Part shown: positions 45,099-52,828 of the stretch, piece by piece | Layout: each line of letters opens with the position of its first letter | How positions within the stretch are numbered: position 1 is the first letter of the stretch | DNA from: Longispora albida DSM 44784 | GTDB lineage: Bacteria > Actinomycetota > Actinomycetes > Mycobacteriales > Micromonosporaceae | Assembly (NCBI RefSeq): GCF_000379825.1 | Contig: NZ_KB903833.1 | Coordinates: 125,022-189,021, forward strand | Length of the DNA: 64,000 nt | Reading direction: 5' to 3' | Notes under the pieces: generated by a model | The model's database searches: none | What the model was told of the DNA's origin: nothing | The model's input: only the letters and a program-made list of their open reading frames with translations | Made by a program: the position numbers and the translations under genes

Positions 45099-45742
45099 TT
45101 AGGTCGAGTGCAGCGCGGCCCGGATCTTGCCGGGGTCATCCACAACGGACAGTTCAGGCCCGGCGACGTGCCGGAACACGGAGTGTTCGCTCAGGCCGTG
45201 CATCAGGGCGCGGAACTCGGCTACGTCCAGGGCCGCGAGCTGCTCGCCCGTGATGCCGTACTCCCGGCGGAAGTCGGCCAGGATCAGCGACCAGTGCGAC
45301 CGCGTGACCTGCCACCAGCGCGGCGGGCCGCCCGGTTGCCCGGCGCCTGCGCTTTTCCCGCTGCGGCCTTGGCTGCGGTGGCCTCGGCGACCCGGGCGGC
45401 GATCTCGTCGAACGTCACGACCTGGCCGCTGGCGCGAGCGAACCCGTAGGCCAGCAGGATTTGGAACTGGGCCATGTCGCAGCCGGCCCGGCTCCACTCG
45501 TCGAGAGCGTCCTCGCCCCAGACCATCGCGACGAGCCGCCGCGTGTCGCCGAGGTCTTCGGAGTCGGCCAGCCGGTCGCGTTCGTACAGCACCTGCAGGG
45601 GCAGCGACATGGGGACGGGGACCAGCGCGCCGAAGATGCGGGCGCGGGGCTGGGTGCGGCCTGTGGTGTGCCGCTGCCAGAACGCGTCGAAGTCCTCAAC
45701 CTCGGTGGCGGGGTCGGTGCTCGGGTGAAGGTGCTCGGTCAC
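45099..45742 (-). CDS. Tail assembly chaperone GT (programmed -1 frameshift product)
   Basis: Read from GTG 45742 in frame 0 to the slippery heptamer GGGAAAA (45359-45353), then in the -1 frame to the stop at 45099: 130 residues of G plus 84 of T, 214 in all. The T part (WWQVTRSHWSLILADFRREYGITGEQLAALDVAEFRALMHGLSEHS) is typical of siphophage T domains, which contact the tape measure or major tail protein. A start for T alone is not evident. Confidence 0.85.
45284..45742 (-). CDS. Tail assembly chaperone G
   Basis: 152 residues from GTG 45742, two bases past the major tail protein stop, with GAGG upstream. Sequence DFDAFWQRHTTGRTQPRARIFGALVPVPMSLPLQVLYERDRL and a helical region (DMAQFQILLAYGFARASGQVVTFDEIAARV) match actinophage G-type chaperones. 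The unshifted product ends in a basic Arg/Gly tail. Coats the tape measure before tail tube polymerisation. Confidence 0.82.
   Translation of the reverse strand: MTEHLHPSTDPATEVEDFDAFWQRHTTGRTQPRARIFGALVPVPMSLPLQVLYERDRLADSEDLGDTRRLVAMVWGEDALDEWSRAGCDMAQFQILLAYGFARASGQVVTFDEIAARVAEATAAKAAAGKAQAPGNRAARRAGGRSRGRTGR
45353..45359 (-). promoter_or_regulatory. Slippery heptamer GGGAAAA for -1 frameshifting
   Basis: In the G frame it reads G GGA AAA (codons Gly-Lys), the canonical X XXY YYZ layout, like lambda's G GGA AAG. It lies 70 nt before the end of the G frame, and the -1 frame opens directly into T. Confidence 0.88.
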
Positions 45743-45744
45743 GG

Positions 45745-46203
45745 CTACGGCCTCGCCATCGTGGTCTTGGGTCCGGATCGGGTGAACGTGCAGGACCACG
45801 AGGCTTTGTCGTTGTTGCCGCCGCCGGTGTCGCCGACCGACACGTACGCGGTCCACACTTCCCAGATCGTCTCGCCGGGGGCAGCGAAACGGACCTGGCC
45901 CAGCGACAGGTTCCCGACCTTGGTGCCAAGCGCTTCCACGAGCTTCTGGCCTGGCTCCGGCTGCCCGGTCGCCGGGTCGGTGAGCCGGAAGCCTTCCAAC
46001 TGGAGCGAGGCCCCGCGCTGCATGACCTGGCCTTCGTACTCGCCAGCGGACACGAACGACGTGGTGTCGGTGGTCTCCTCGTTCTCGCTGCGCGAAAGCG
46101 TGAAGGTGTTCAGGCCGCCGATCTCGGTCCAGACCGGGGTGGCGGCCCCGTCGCTGATCTGGAACACGCAGTCACGCGCGTTGTACTTCACAGGTGGTGC
46201 CAC
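45745..46203 (-). CDS. Phage major tail protein
   Basis: 152 residues from GTG 46203. Tail-tube type: NARDCVFQISDGAATPVWTEIGGLNTFTLSRSENEETTDTTSFVSAGEYEGQVMQRGASLQLEGFRLTDP is the characteristic pattern of actinophage tube proteins. Just upstream of the frameshifted chaperones, as in other siphophages. Forms stacked hexameric rings. Confidence 0.88.
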   Translation of the reverse strand: MAPPVKYNARDCVFQISDGAATPVWTEIGGLNTFTLSRSENEETTDTTSFVSAGEYEGQVMQRGASLQLEGFRLTDPATGQPEPGQKLVEALGTKVGNLSLGQVRFAAPGETIWEVWTAYVSVGDTGGGNNDKASWSCTFTRSGPKTTMARP

Positions 46204-46218
46204 GGTTCCCCCGTTGTT

Positions 46219-46638
46219 CTAGGTGCGATGCGCCGAGGCGGCGCGGATCTCGGTGCGGAAGTTGACGGCGAACCGGCGGCGGCCCGACTCGTCGAGGCCC
46301 AGCGGCACGGGGCCGGACTGCACCCCGGCGCAGGACAGCAGGTGCGTCCCTCCGGGCAGGCGCAGCGGGCCGAGGCCGTGCAGGGCGTCGTACACGGCGG
46401 CGGCCAGGTCGGCGGCGGCCTGGGTGCTTGCGGGCCCGCGCACCGTGACCTGTACCGACGGCTCGTCGTAGCCGAGGCCGGTGTCAGACTCGGGGCCCGC
46501 GTACAGGGCGACGGCGACGGCCAGGTCCGGCGCGGGCGGCAGGTCGTCAAGGAATACGTTGCCGCTCGCACTGGTCGCGCTGTAGGTGACCAGCCCAGCG
46601 GTGGCTAGGTACCGCGCCAGGCCGTCAGCCAGTCCCAC
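46219..46638 (-). CDS. Phage tail terminator / head-tail completion protein
   Basis: 139 residues. SDTGLGYDEPSVQVTVRGPASTQAAADLAAAVYDALHGLGPLRLPGG and the final VNFRTEIR match the minor-capsid/tail-terminator family (lambda U-like). Immediately upstream of the major tail protein, the usual place. Caps the tail tube at the head end. Confidence 0.8.
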   Translation of the reverse strand: MGLADGLARYLATAGLVTYSATSASGNVFLDDLPPAPDLAVAVALYAGPESDTGLGYDEPSVQVTVRGPASTQAAADLAAAVYDALHGLGPLRLPGGTHLLSCAGVQSGPVPLGLDESGRRRFAVNFRTEIRAASAHRT

Positions 46639-46777
46639 CCGCGGCCTTCCGCTTGGGCTCGGCGGGCTGCTGCTCGCCGGGGCGGTGCCAGTCCGCAGAC
46701 GCCGCTAGGCGGCGGTCCTCTGTGGAGTTAGGGACGGTGCGGGCCTGCTCGCCGCTGGTGTGCTGCCAGAGTGTCAC
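46625..46777 (-). CDS. 50-residue phage protein in the connector module
   Basis: GTG 46777 overlaps the preceding stop (GTGA) and has AGGAGA eight bases upstream; the stop lies 14 nt inside the next gene. Reads MTLWQHTSGEQARTVPNS then basic/Pro-rich residues. Soluble, no TM. Not recognised; the couplings on both sides indicate a real gene of the head-tail region. Confidence 0.65.
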   Translation of the reverse strand: MTLWQHTSGEQARTVPNSTEDRRLAASADWHRPGEQQPAEPKRKAAGGTG

Positions 46778-47145
46778 GATAGGTGTCTCCTGATCTGCTG
46801 GGCGATGACCTGCCCGGCGATGCGGCGGGCTGCGACGATCGGGTCCTCCAGGTACTTGGCTTTGCGGCCCGGACCGTGGTGCATGGTGAGGCGCTCGTGT
46901 TGCACGATCGCCAGCGCCACCGTCGCGCCGGGCGGCGAGTCGTAGGTGATGAACCCGGTAGCACCGGTGCTGCTGGCCCGGACGAAGGTTCTGCCCGTGG
47001 CGCGAAGGTCGCCGCCGTCGAGGGGCACGAACCCCTGGGCCTCGTCGAAGATGAACCGGGCCACGGTGCGGACACCTGCGACGACACCGGCCTGTAGCGC
47101 GTCGAGGGCTTCGTCGCCCCGCCAGCGGAGCTGAAAGCGGCTCAC
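46774..47145 (-). CDS. HK97 gp10-like tail completion protein
   Basis: 123 residues from GTG 47145; the frame runs to 47292 but that part is antisense to the lipoprotein gene. Pattern SRFQLRWRGDEALDALQAGVVAGVRTVARFIFDEAQGFVPLDGGDL...GFITYDSPPGATVALAIVQHERLTMHHGPGRKAKYLEDPI is the gp10/minor-tail family. Helps join head and tail. Its start faces away from the reversed lipoprotein gene with 43 bp between. Confidence 0.8.
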   Translation of the reverse strand: MSRFQLRWRGDEALDALQAGVVAGVRTVARFIFDEAQGFVPLDGGDLRATGRTFVRASSTGATGFITYDSPPGATVALAIVQHERLTMHHGPGRKAKYLEDPIVAARRIAGQVIAQQIRRHLS

Positions 47146-47188
47146 GAGCGGCCCCCTGTCCACTGTGGCGGGCCGATAGGCTCCCGGG

Positions 47189-47572
47189 ATGCGGAAAGTG
47201 AAGATGGTGACCTTGCTGGGCCTGGCCGCGCTGCTGGCGGCGGGCTGTTCGCCGGGGACGGACCAGACGCCCGGGGCGGCCCCCGCCACCACTCAGGGGC
47301 CTTCGCTTGCGGCCACGGCGTCGCGGGTCCTGCCCCAGCCCGACGAGGCCCAGAAATCCGGGTACCTAGCTGCCGTAAAGGTGATTGACCCTCGGCTCGC
47401 GGAGAAGCCCGACCGCGCTGTCAGCCACGGCCGGGATATCTGCCTCGACCTCAAGTCATCCCGTGACAAGGCGGTCCGGCTGGCCGCGCAGCGTGACGAG
47501 GTCACACCGGCCGTGGCGGAGAAACTGGTCGCCGCAGCGATCAAGCACCTGTGCCCCTCGGGCAGCTACTAG
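47189..47572 (+). CDS. Reversed moron: small lipoprotein (DUF732-like)
   Basis: 127 residues. MRKVKMVTLLGLAALLAAGC is a clear lipoprotein signal with the lipobox Cys at 20, then a Pro/Thr/Ala-rich linker and a helical domain (YLAAVKVIDPRLAEKPDRAVSHGRDICLDLKSS...VAEKLVAAAIKHLCP) with two Cys, resembling DUF732. It is the only plus-strand gene among the leftward head-tail genes. TAGGCT at 47177-47182 lies six bases before the ATG, suggesting its own leaderless promoter. Expected to be expressed in the lysogen and to sit on the outer face of the membrane; superinfection exclusion is a possibility. Confidence 0.8.
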   Translation: MRKVKMVTLLGLAALLAAGCSPGTDQTPGAAPATTQGPSLAATASRVLPQPDEAQKSGYLAAVKVIDPRLAEKPDRAVSHGRDICLDLKSSRDKAVRLAAQRDEVTPAVAEKLVAAAIKHLCPSGSY

Positions 47573-47871
47573 CGCAGCCTCACCTCAACGTGATGCGGCC
47601 CAGCCCGGCCCGGGATGACGGCCACGGTGACGGCGGTCAGTACCCGGCCGCCGATGGTGACCCTGGCGCCGGCGGCGATCGGGGTGCCCAGCGGCAGGAA
47701 CAGCCGCGCGGTCGCCGGGGCCTGCTCGCCGAGGTTGTCGCGGAGCAGCTCGGCGGCGTCCTCGATCCGGCACCTGCTTGCCACCCCGGGCCCGAACAGC
47801 GGCCCGGTCGCGGAGTGTCCGGCGGGCGGCTCGATCAGGCAGGTGTCGCCGAGCAGGTGGTCGATGCTCAT
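47569..47871 (-). CDS. Phage head closure (stopper)-like protein
   Basis: 100 residues, beta-rich (DTCLIEPPAG...ATARLFLPLGTPIAAGARVTIGGRVLTAVTVAVIPG...HHVEVRLR), the pattern of small head-completion/stopper proteins. Its stop overlaps the convergent lipoprotein stop at CTAG, and its start overlaps the adaptor stop. Position between adaptor and gp10-like gene supports the call. Confidence 0.7.
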   Translation of the reverse strand: MSIDHLLGDTCLIEPPAGHSATGPLFGPGVASRCRIEDAAELLRDNLGEQAPATARLFLPLGTPIAAGARVTIGGRVLTAVTVAVIPGRAGPHHVEVRLR

Positions 47872-48395
47872 GCGCGGTCCGGGAGCCGGTAGCGGTCCAG
47901 GACCAGCCGCTCGACGGGTTCCAGCGCCGGGGTGCCCGGCGTGCTGGCTGCCGTGGTGTAGCTGTACGCCCCGATGGCCTCTTGCCGGTACGCGGCTGGG
48001 GTGGCGGCGTGACGTGCGGCAACGGAGACGACCATCGCGGCCACGTCGTCGGGGACCGGGTCGTACCCGTGGCCGAACGTGACCTCGACAGCCCGAAACT
48101 GGTCAGGCCAGCCGGCCCGCCGCCGCAGCACCCCGGCCGCCGACCATTCGTAATCGGTGACCGGGATGCCGTCGACCTTCACCGTGTGCACGGCGGTCAG
48201 CAGCAGCGTCGGCAGCAGCAGGATCATCGACCCGTCGCCGTCGAGGACTGCCGACGCGTCCGGCTCGGCGGAGATGTTCCAGCCGCAGTAGCCCCGGACC
48301 TCGGTTGAGGCGACCAGCAGCAGGGCGGCTGCGTTGGCTGGTACCGGGGCAGTCGTGTAGTCCGGCCACTGGGCGACCGTGACCAGCCCGGCCAC
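47868..48395 (-). CDS. Phage head-tail adaptor (gp6-like)
   Basis: 175 residues from GTG 48395. Helix-rich connector pattern: AAALLLVASTEVRGYCGWNISAEPD, a beta hairpin (TVKVDGIPVTDYEWSAAGVLRRRAGWP), VEVTFGHGYDPVPDDVAAMVVSVAARHAATP and a final helix with EPVERLVLDRYRLP. Matches actinophage head-to-tail adaptors binding the portal ring. Confidence 0.82.
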   Translation of the reverse strand: MAGLVTVAQWPDYTTAPVPANAAALLLVASTEVRGYCGWNISAEPDASAVLDGDGSMILLLPTLLLTAVHTVKVDGIPVTDYEWSAAGVLRRRAGWPDQFRAVEVTFGHGYDPVPDDVAAMVVSVAARHAATPAAYRQEAIGAYSYTTAASTPGTPALEPVERLVLDRYRLPDRA

Positions 48396-48398
48396 GGC

Positions 48399-48569
48399 TC
48401 AGCCCTCAGCAGGCGGGCGGGCCGCCGTCTTCTTTTGCGCGCGGGCCGGTACTGCGGGCGGCCCGGTGGCTGGGGCGGGGAGGCCCCGCTCGGCGGCATC
48501 GGCGGCCGACAGCAGCAGGGTCGTGGCAACGCCGTTGACGACCACGTCGTACGGGTACAGCTCAGACAT
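48399..48569 (-). CDS. 56-residue phage protein between capsid and adaptor
   Basis: ATG 48569 to TGA 48399, GGGGGTG upstream. A short beta/helix start (MSELYPYDVVVNGVATTLLLSAADAAERG) followed by a Pro/Ala/Lys-rich tail. Small genes in this position are usual in siphophages. Function not known. Confidence 0.65.
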   Translation of the reverse strand: MSELYPYDVVVNGVATTLLLSAADAAERGLPAPATGPPAVPARAQKKTAARPPAEG

Positions 48570-48581
48570 CGGCACCACCCC

Positions 48582-49925
48582 CTACAGCCCGGTCACGGTG
48601 CAGAACGCGGAGGGGCGGGTCACGGCGAACGCGACTCGTTCCTCGGCCAGCAGCGCCACCAGGTTCCGGATGAAGAAATCGGCGTGCGCGTCGGAGATGG
48701 TGACCGTGGTCTGTTCCCGGTCCCACAGCACGGCTTTGGAGAAGTCGGCCACGAGGCCGGTGCCGGCGGGCATGATCTCGGACTCGACGACCGGGACGCC
48801 CCACGCGGTGCGGGGCCCGATGCCCCACGGGCCCGAGCCGAAGTAGCGGCCCTGGGTGTCCTTGAGCAGGTCGAGCTTTTCGACCTCGACCGGGTTGAGG
48901 ACGATGCCGCTGGGTGCGACCCGGCCGACCGTGCGGGCCTTGGTGATCGCCTTGCGCAGCGCATCGGGGAAGGTGTCCGCGCCCTTGGCGATCGTCTGGA
49001 TACCCGAGGTGCCGAGGATGCCGGGCAGGTTCTCGCCGACACCCGAGCCGTTGAGGATCTGTGCCTCTTCGGTCTCGGCCAGGTCGGCGGCCAGCTCGTC
49101 ACGGATCAGGCCCTCAAGCTGGGCCACGTCCGCCAAGGCGCGCTTGGTGGCCGGCACCCACTCGGCGAGCGTCTTCACGGTCGCCGTGCGGCGGGCGAAC
49201 GCCCAGGACCCCTCGGGCTTGTACCCGCCAGCCGGGTCGTTGACGAGCGCGCCAGCGCCACCCGGGGCGGTCGGCGGGGCCGAGCTGGTCGCCTCGGGCA
49301 CCGGGGCGGCGGCGTTGGTGTGGCTCGTCTGAACGACGTACTCGACGGTGTCCGACGTGGTGCGCCGTACCGAGATCAGGTCGCGGACGGTCAGTGCCCG
49401 GCGCCCGAGCATCTCGACGATGTCGGTGCGTTCCGGGACCACGAACGGGCCGGCGCTGGTCGGCGAGCCGCCGACGAACAGGGCCTTACGCGGAAGGTCG
49501 ACGGGGATCGGGTCGGACTGCACCCGCGCCCGGTCGGGCACCCGGACCTGGCCGTACTCGTCACGGCCGAACGCGCCCATCAGGCTCTTGAACTGAGCAC
49601 TGCCGACGACCTGTAGGCCGAGGCTCGCGGCCTTGGCGCGGGTCGGGTCCTCGCCCTGGGCACCGAGGTCGCCGCGGGCGGTGTCGATGTCGTCGAGGCC
49701 AAGGTCGGCGGCGAGCTGGTCGGCGCGCTTGAGCAGGTCCTGATCCCGGCGCGCGGCCTTGATCTGCTCGACGAGCTGACCGGCGGCGTCAAGGTGCCCG
49801 GTGTACTCGGCGAACTCGTTGCTGTTCATGTCGCGGCCCTCGTCGAGGGCCTTGGTGGCGATGGCCTTAGCTGCTGCAAGGGCCGTGTTCGCCTCGTTCT
49901 TGAGGCGGGCGAGCTTGGCGGACAA
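48582..49925 (-). CDS. Major capsid protein, HK97 fold
   Basis: 447 residues from TTG 49925, supported by GGGGAG eight bases upstream. The N-terminal ~100 residues are a coiled-coil delta/scaffold domain (AKLARLKNEANTALAAAKAIATKALDEG...LVEQIKAARRDQDLLKRAD), expected to be removed by the neighbouring protease. The HK97 core includes VKTLAEWVPATKRALADVAQLEGLIRDELAADLAETEEAQILNGSGVGENLPGIL and GVPVVESEIMPAGTGLV. Builds the icosahedral shell. Confidence 0.92.
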   Translation of the reverse strand: MSAKLARLKNEANTALAAAKAIATKALDEGRDMNSNEFAEYTGHLDAAGQLVEQIKAARRDQDLLKRADQLAADLGLDDIDTARGDLGAQGEDPTRAKAASLGLQVVGSAQFKSLMGAFGRDEYGQVRVPDRARVQSDPIPVDLPRKALFVGGSPTSAGPFVVPERTDIVEMLGRRALTVRDLISVRRTTSDTVEYVVQTSHTNAAAPVPEATSSAPPTAPGGAGALVNDPAGGYKPEGSWAFARRTATVKTLAEWVPATKRALADVAQLEGLIRDELAADLAETEEAQILNGSGVGENLPGILGTSGIQTIAKGADTFPDALRKAITKARTVGRVAPSGIVLNPVEVEKLDLLKDTQGRYFGSGPWGIGPRTAWGVPVVESEIMPAGTGLVADFSKAVLWDREQTTVTISDAHADFFIRNLVALLAEERVAFAVTRPSAFCTVTGL

Positions 49926-49988
49926 GGTGGTACTCCCCGTGAACAGGGCGCAGCGCGGCCCGGGGGCCGGTGCGCGGGTGAAGGGTGA

Positions 49989-50681
49989 CTAGGCGGCGTC
50001 GAGCGCCAGGTCGAGCGCCAGCTCGGCGGCGGTGTCACGACGGGGCCGGGGCAGCACCTTGACCCGTGCGGGTTCCTCGGTGTCCGGGGCGTGGCCGTGG
50101 ATGGCCTTGCTCTGGCAGGCCGCGCCCAGGCGGACAGCGGCGTCGTGCATGTGCTGTAGGTCGGCCAGGTCGGTCGTGCTGTTGCGGCGGCCTTCCTTGA
50201 CGGCCAGCAGGCTCGTCGCCTGGTTGGCGCCGATCAGCGTCGGGCCGACCTCGTACACCTTGAGCTTGCGCAGCTCCAGCACGTCGGCCCCCTCGTGCAC
50301 ACCTGGGGCGGCGTCGAGGATGTCGTACGCGAAACTGAACTGGGTAACCCTGCGGCCTTTGAGCAGCCGGTACACCTGGGCCGCTTTGGGGGCGTCGAGG
50401 TCGAGCAGGCCCCGGACCCAGAGGCCCTCGCCGGTCTCGGCGGCCTCGATCACGTGCCCGATGTGGTAGTCCGGATCGTCCGACCGGTGACTCCAGATGA
50501 TCGGGATGGGGTCGCCGCTGGCCTCCCACTCGGCCAGGGTGTCCGTGAACGCTCCCGGCATGACCTTGTCACCGACCGAGTCGACATTGCCGAACACGGA
50601 GACGATCGCCTCGAACTCCCCGGCGGGGGCCTCGGGGCCGCCGGCCTGCTTGATCCGGGCACGGCAGGTCTTGAGCAGCAC
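49989..50681 (-). CDS. HK97-family prohead protease
   Basis: 230 residues from GTG 50681, which shares its G with the portal stop (TAGTG) and has GGGAGG eight bases upstream. S78 protease pattern: EFEAIVSVFGNVDSVGDKVMPGAF, IIWSHRSDDPDYHIGHV (catalytic His) and VTQFSFAYDI (catalytic Ser), then an Arg/Pro-rich tail. Cleaves scaffold domains during capsid maturation. Confidence 0.9.
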   Translation of the reverse strand: MLLKTCRARIKQAGGPEAPAGEFEAIVSVFGNVDSVGDKVMPGAFTDTLAEWEASGDPIPIIWSHRSDDPDYHIGHVIEAAETGEGLWVRGLLDLDAPKAAQVYRLLKGRRVTQFSFAYDILDAAPGVHEGADVLELRKLKVYEVGPTLIGANQATSLLAVKEGRRNSTTDLADLQHMHDAAVRLGAACQSKAIHGHAPDTEEPARVKVLPRPRRDTAAELALDLALDAA

Positions 50682-52597
50682 TAGGAATCCTCCCGGTCGG
50701 CGGTGGTCAGGCGCATGTCGCAGGTGCAGCCGGCCCGGTCGTCCTCGTCGAGGACCCGGTCGCCCGGCCACCGCGCGCCGTTGCTGAACTTGGTGCCGAT
50801 CGCTGCGGCCTCGCCGTCCATACGGGCGTGCGAGCTGCGCGGCCTGCTGCTGGTGACCACCCAGGTTTTGTGTGTGAACCCGGCGTGCGGGCCGGCGTCC
50901 TCGGCGGCGAACCCCGAGACGTTGGTGGCCTGCGTGATGGCGATCTGCCGGGCGCGTACCTGCTGGGCGGCCGTGAACAACGCCGTCAGCTCGGCGAGCG
51001 GATCGGCGGCGGCCTGTGCGGCGGCGACCTGTTCGACGGTGGCCTCGTTGATGGCCTCGGCGGCGTGCTCGGCGTTGGCGGCCAGCCAGCCGGTCATGGC
51101 GTCCAGCGCGGCGGCCTGGTCGAGGTCGCCCCCGGCGGCCAGCCCGGCGACGACCCCGGCAGCGTACTGCTGGTTGATGCCGAGCAGCAGCTCGGCCAGC
51201 TCCGGGTTCCACCGGTCCGGGTCGAGCAGGTCATCAGCCGCAGCCTTGGCCCCGGCCCTCGACAGCACCGCCCGGGACTGCCGCGCGAAGAACCCGGCGA
51301 GCTGCTCGGCGGCCTCGTCGACCAGCTGGCCGGGCGCGGCCTTCACCCGGACCCACCTGCCCGCCTTGCTGCGGCGGGCCTTGGGCGGCGGCGCGGAATC
51401 CCTCGGGCTGGCTTGCCCGCCCACCGTCACGTTCAGCGGGACAATCAGCTCGTCCCCGCCGGGCACGGTCGGCAGGTTGTTCCTCGCCCTGGCCTCGTTC
51501 GCGGTCATCCACGGTCGCCCGACCGAGGTGCTGAACGCGGTGGCCTGCTCGGTGAACGAGCCGTTGAGCTTGGCAGCGAGGTTGAACTCGACGTACACCC
51601 GGTTCGCGTCGGGCAGGTCGGGGACGAGCTGAGCCTCGATCACCTGCGTGATCTGTTCCAGCCACGGCCCCAGGGTGTCCGAGTAGAGCTGGCGGTGCTG
51701 CTGCTCCACATTGGAGAAAGTTGCGTGATCGAGAATGCCGACCATCGGGGGCGGGATGTGGAACGCGCTGGCGACCTCTTCCCTGGTCAGCCTGCGGGCC
51801 TCGATGTACTGGGCGTCGGCGGGCGAGATGGCCGCCGGGGTGAAGCTCATGCCGTCCTCAAGCACCGGCGTCCCGCCAACCTGCGGGCCGTCGCCGGTGT
51901 ACTGCGACTGCCAGGACTGCCGGAACCGCTGGCGCGCGGGGTCCGACCAGTTCGGGGCGTCCACGGGCCGGGACAGGTAGCCGCTCACCCTGGCCCCGTT
52001 GCGCCAGAGCTGCTCGCGGTAGGCACCGGCGGCGTAGTCCTCGGCCAGGACCTGGCGCAGTGTCTCGATCGGGGAGCTGCCCCAACCCGACGTACTGGGG
52101 TCGTAGCCGTGGAAGTGGACGACCTCGTCGGCCGTGAAGGTGTGCACTCCCCGGCCCCCGGCGAACTCGTACATGGCCGGCGACACCCAGCTCGGGCCGA
52201 CCGGGCGGACCATCCGGGGCGGCAGCCGCAGCAGCCCGAGCCCCGACGCGCCCCGGACCTTGAGCCAGAAAGCGTTGTCGAACAGGGCGAGGTCTTGGAC
52301 CAGGGCGTCGATCAACTGGTACCGGGTGACGCGCGGCCAGGGCGAGCCCAGCAGCACCGCGAGGGGGTGCTCGGCAAGGCGCTGCCGGTCGGTGTCGCTG
52401 ACCCTGCGGAACACTCCCAGGCCCAGTTGGGCGATGTTGCGGCCCAGGAAGCTAATCACGGTGCGCACCTGCGGCTGGGCCCGCCAGATCTGCGCGTAGT
52501 CGCTGACGAGGTTGTCCGACAGCCGCAGGTGCGTCGAGCCGGCGGCGATCGGGGCGGCCAGGGTGGCGATCTGGCCCGAGGACACAACGAACGCCAC
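50681..52597 (-). CDS. Portal protein fused to a MuF-like domain
   Basis: 638 residues from GTG 52597. Residues ~1-400 are an HK97-type portal (VRTVISFLGRNIAQLGLGVFRR, DNAFWLKVRG, WRNGARVSGYLSRP, PPPMVGILDHATFSNVEQQHRQLYSDTL). After a basic linker, ~430-638 match the phage Mu gpF head-morphogenesis domain, ending HKTWVVTSSRPRSSHARMDGE and CTCDM with a Cys pair. In most phages these are two genes; here they are one frame without a stop. Confidence 0.88.
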   Translation of the reverse strand: MAFVVSSGQIATLAAPIAAGSTHLRLSDNLVSDYAQIWRAQPQVRTVISFLGRNIAQLGLGVFRRVSDTDRQRLAEHPLAVLLGSPWPRVTRYQLIDALVQDLALFDNAFWLKVRGASGLGLLRLPPRMVRPVGPSWVSPAMYEFAGGRGVHTFTADEVVHFHGYDPSTSGWGSSPIETLRQVLAEDYAAGAYREQLWRNGARVSGYLSRPVDAPNWSDPARQRFRQSWQSQYTGDGPQVGGTPVLEDGMSFTPAAISPADAQYIEARRLTREEVASAFHIPPPMVGILDHATFSNVEQQHRQLYSDTLGPWLEQITQVIEAQLVPDLPDANRVYVEFNLAAKLNGSFTEQATAFSTSVGRPWMTANEARARNNLPTVPGGDELIVPLNVTVGGQASPRDSAPPPKARRSKAGRWVRVKAAPGQLVDEAAEQLAGFFARQSRAVLSRAGAKAAADDLLDPDRWNPELAELLLGINQQYAAGVVAGLAAGGDLDQAAALDAMTGWLAANAEHAAEAINEATVEQVAAAQAAADPLAELTALFTAAQQVRARQIAITQATNVSGFAAEDAGPHAGFTHKTWVVTSSRPRSSHARMDGEAAAIGTKFSNGARWPGDRVLDEDDRAGCTCDMRLTTADREDS

Positions 52598-52611
52598 GCC
52601 GCCCCCTTGGG

Positions 52612-52827
52612 TTAGGTGATGAGCTGGATGAACTCGACGGCGCTGCGTTCGATGACGACCTCGCCGTCGACCGGGACCGGGGCACAGCCCGGCTCGTGCA
52701 AGGTGGCGTCACGCAGGATCAGCAGGGGCCCGGAGCGGGCGAACAGGATGCCGGCGAAAGCCTTGCCGCCGGTCAGGTTCACGATCGCCCGCCGTCGCAG
52801 CAGCCGCCGGAACGCGAACAGGGCCAC
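52612..52827 (-). CDS. Small phage head-module protein
   Basis: 71 residues from GTG 52827, one base after the TerL stop. Basic N-terminus then a small beta barrel pattern (AIVNLTGGKAFAGILFARSGPLLILRDATLHEPG...PVPVDGEVVIERSAVEFIQLI), resembling Sm/SH3-type folds. Such genes between terminase and portal are common in actinophages; function unknown. Confidence 0.68.
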   Translation of the reverse strand: MALFAFRRLLRRRAIVNLTGGKAFAGILFARSGPLLILRDATLHEPGCAPVPVDGEVVIERSAVEFIQLIT

Positions 52828-52828
52828 G

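Noticed and set aside
49989-51212. 407-residue version of the prohead protease
   Set aside because: The upstream part is antisense-like low-complexity sequence inside the portal gene; the GTG at 50681 with GGGAGG and TAGTG coupling is preferred.
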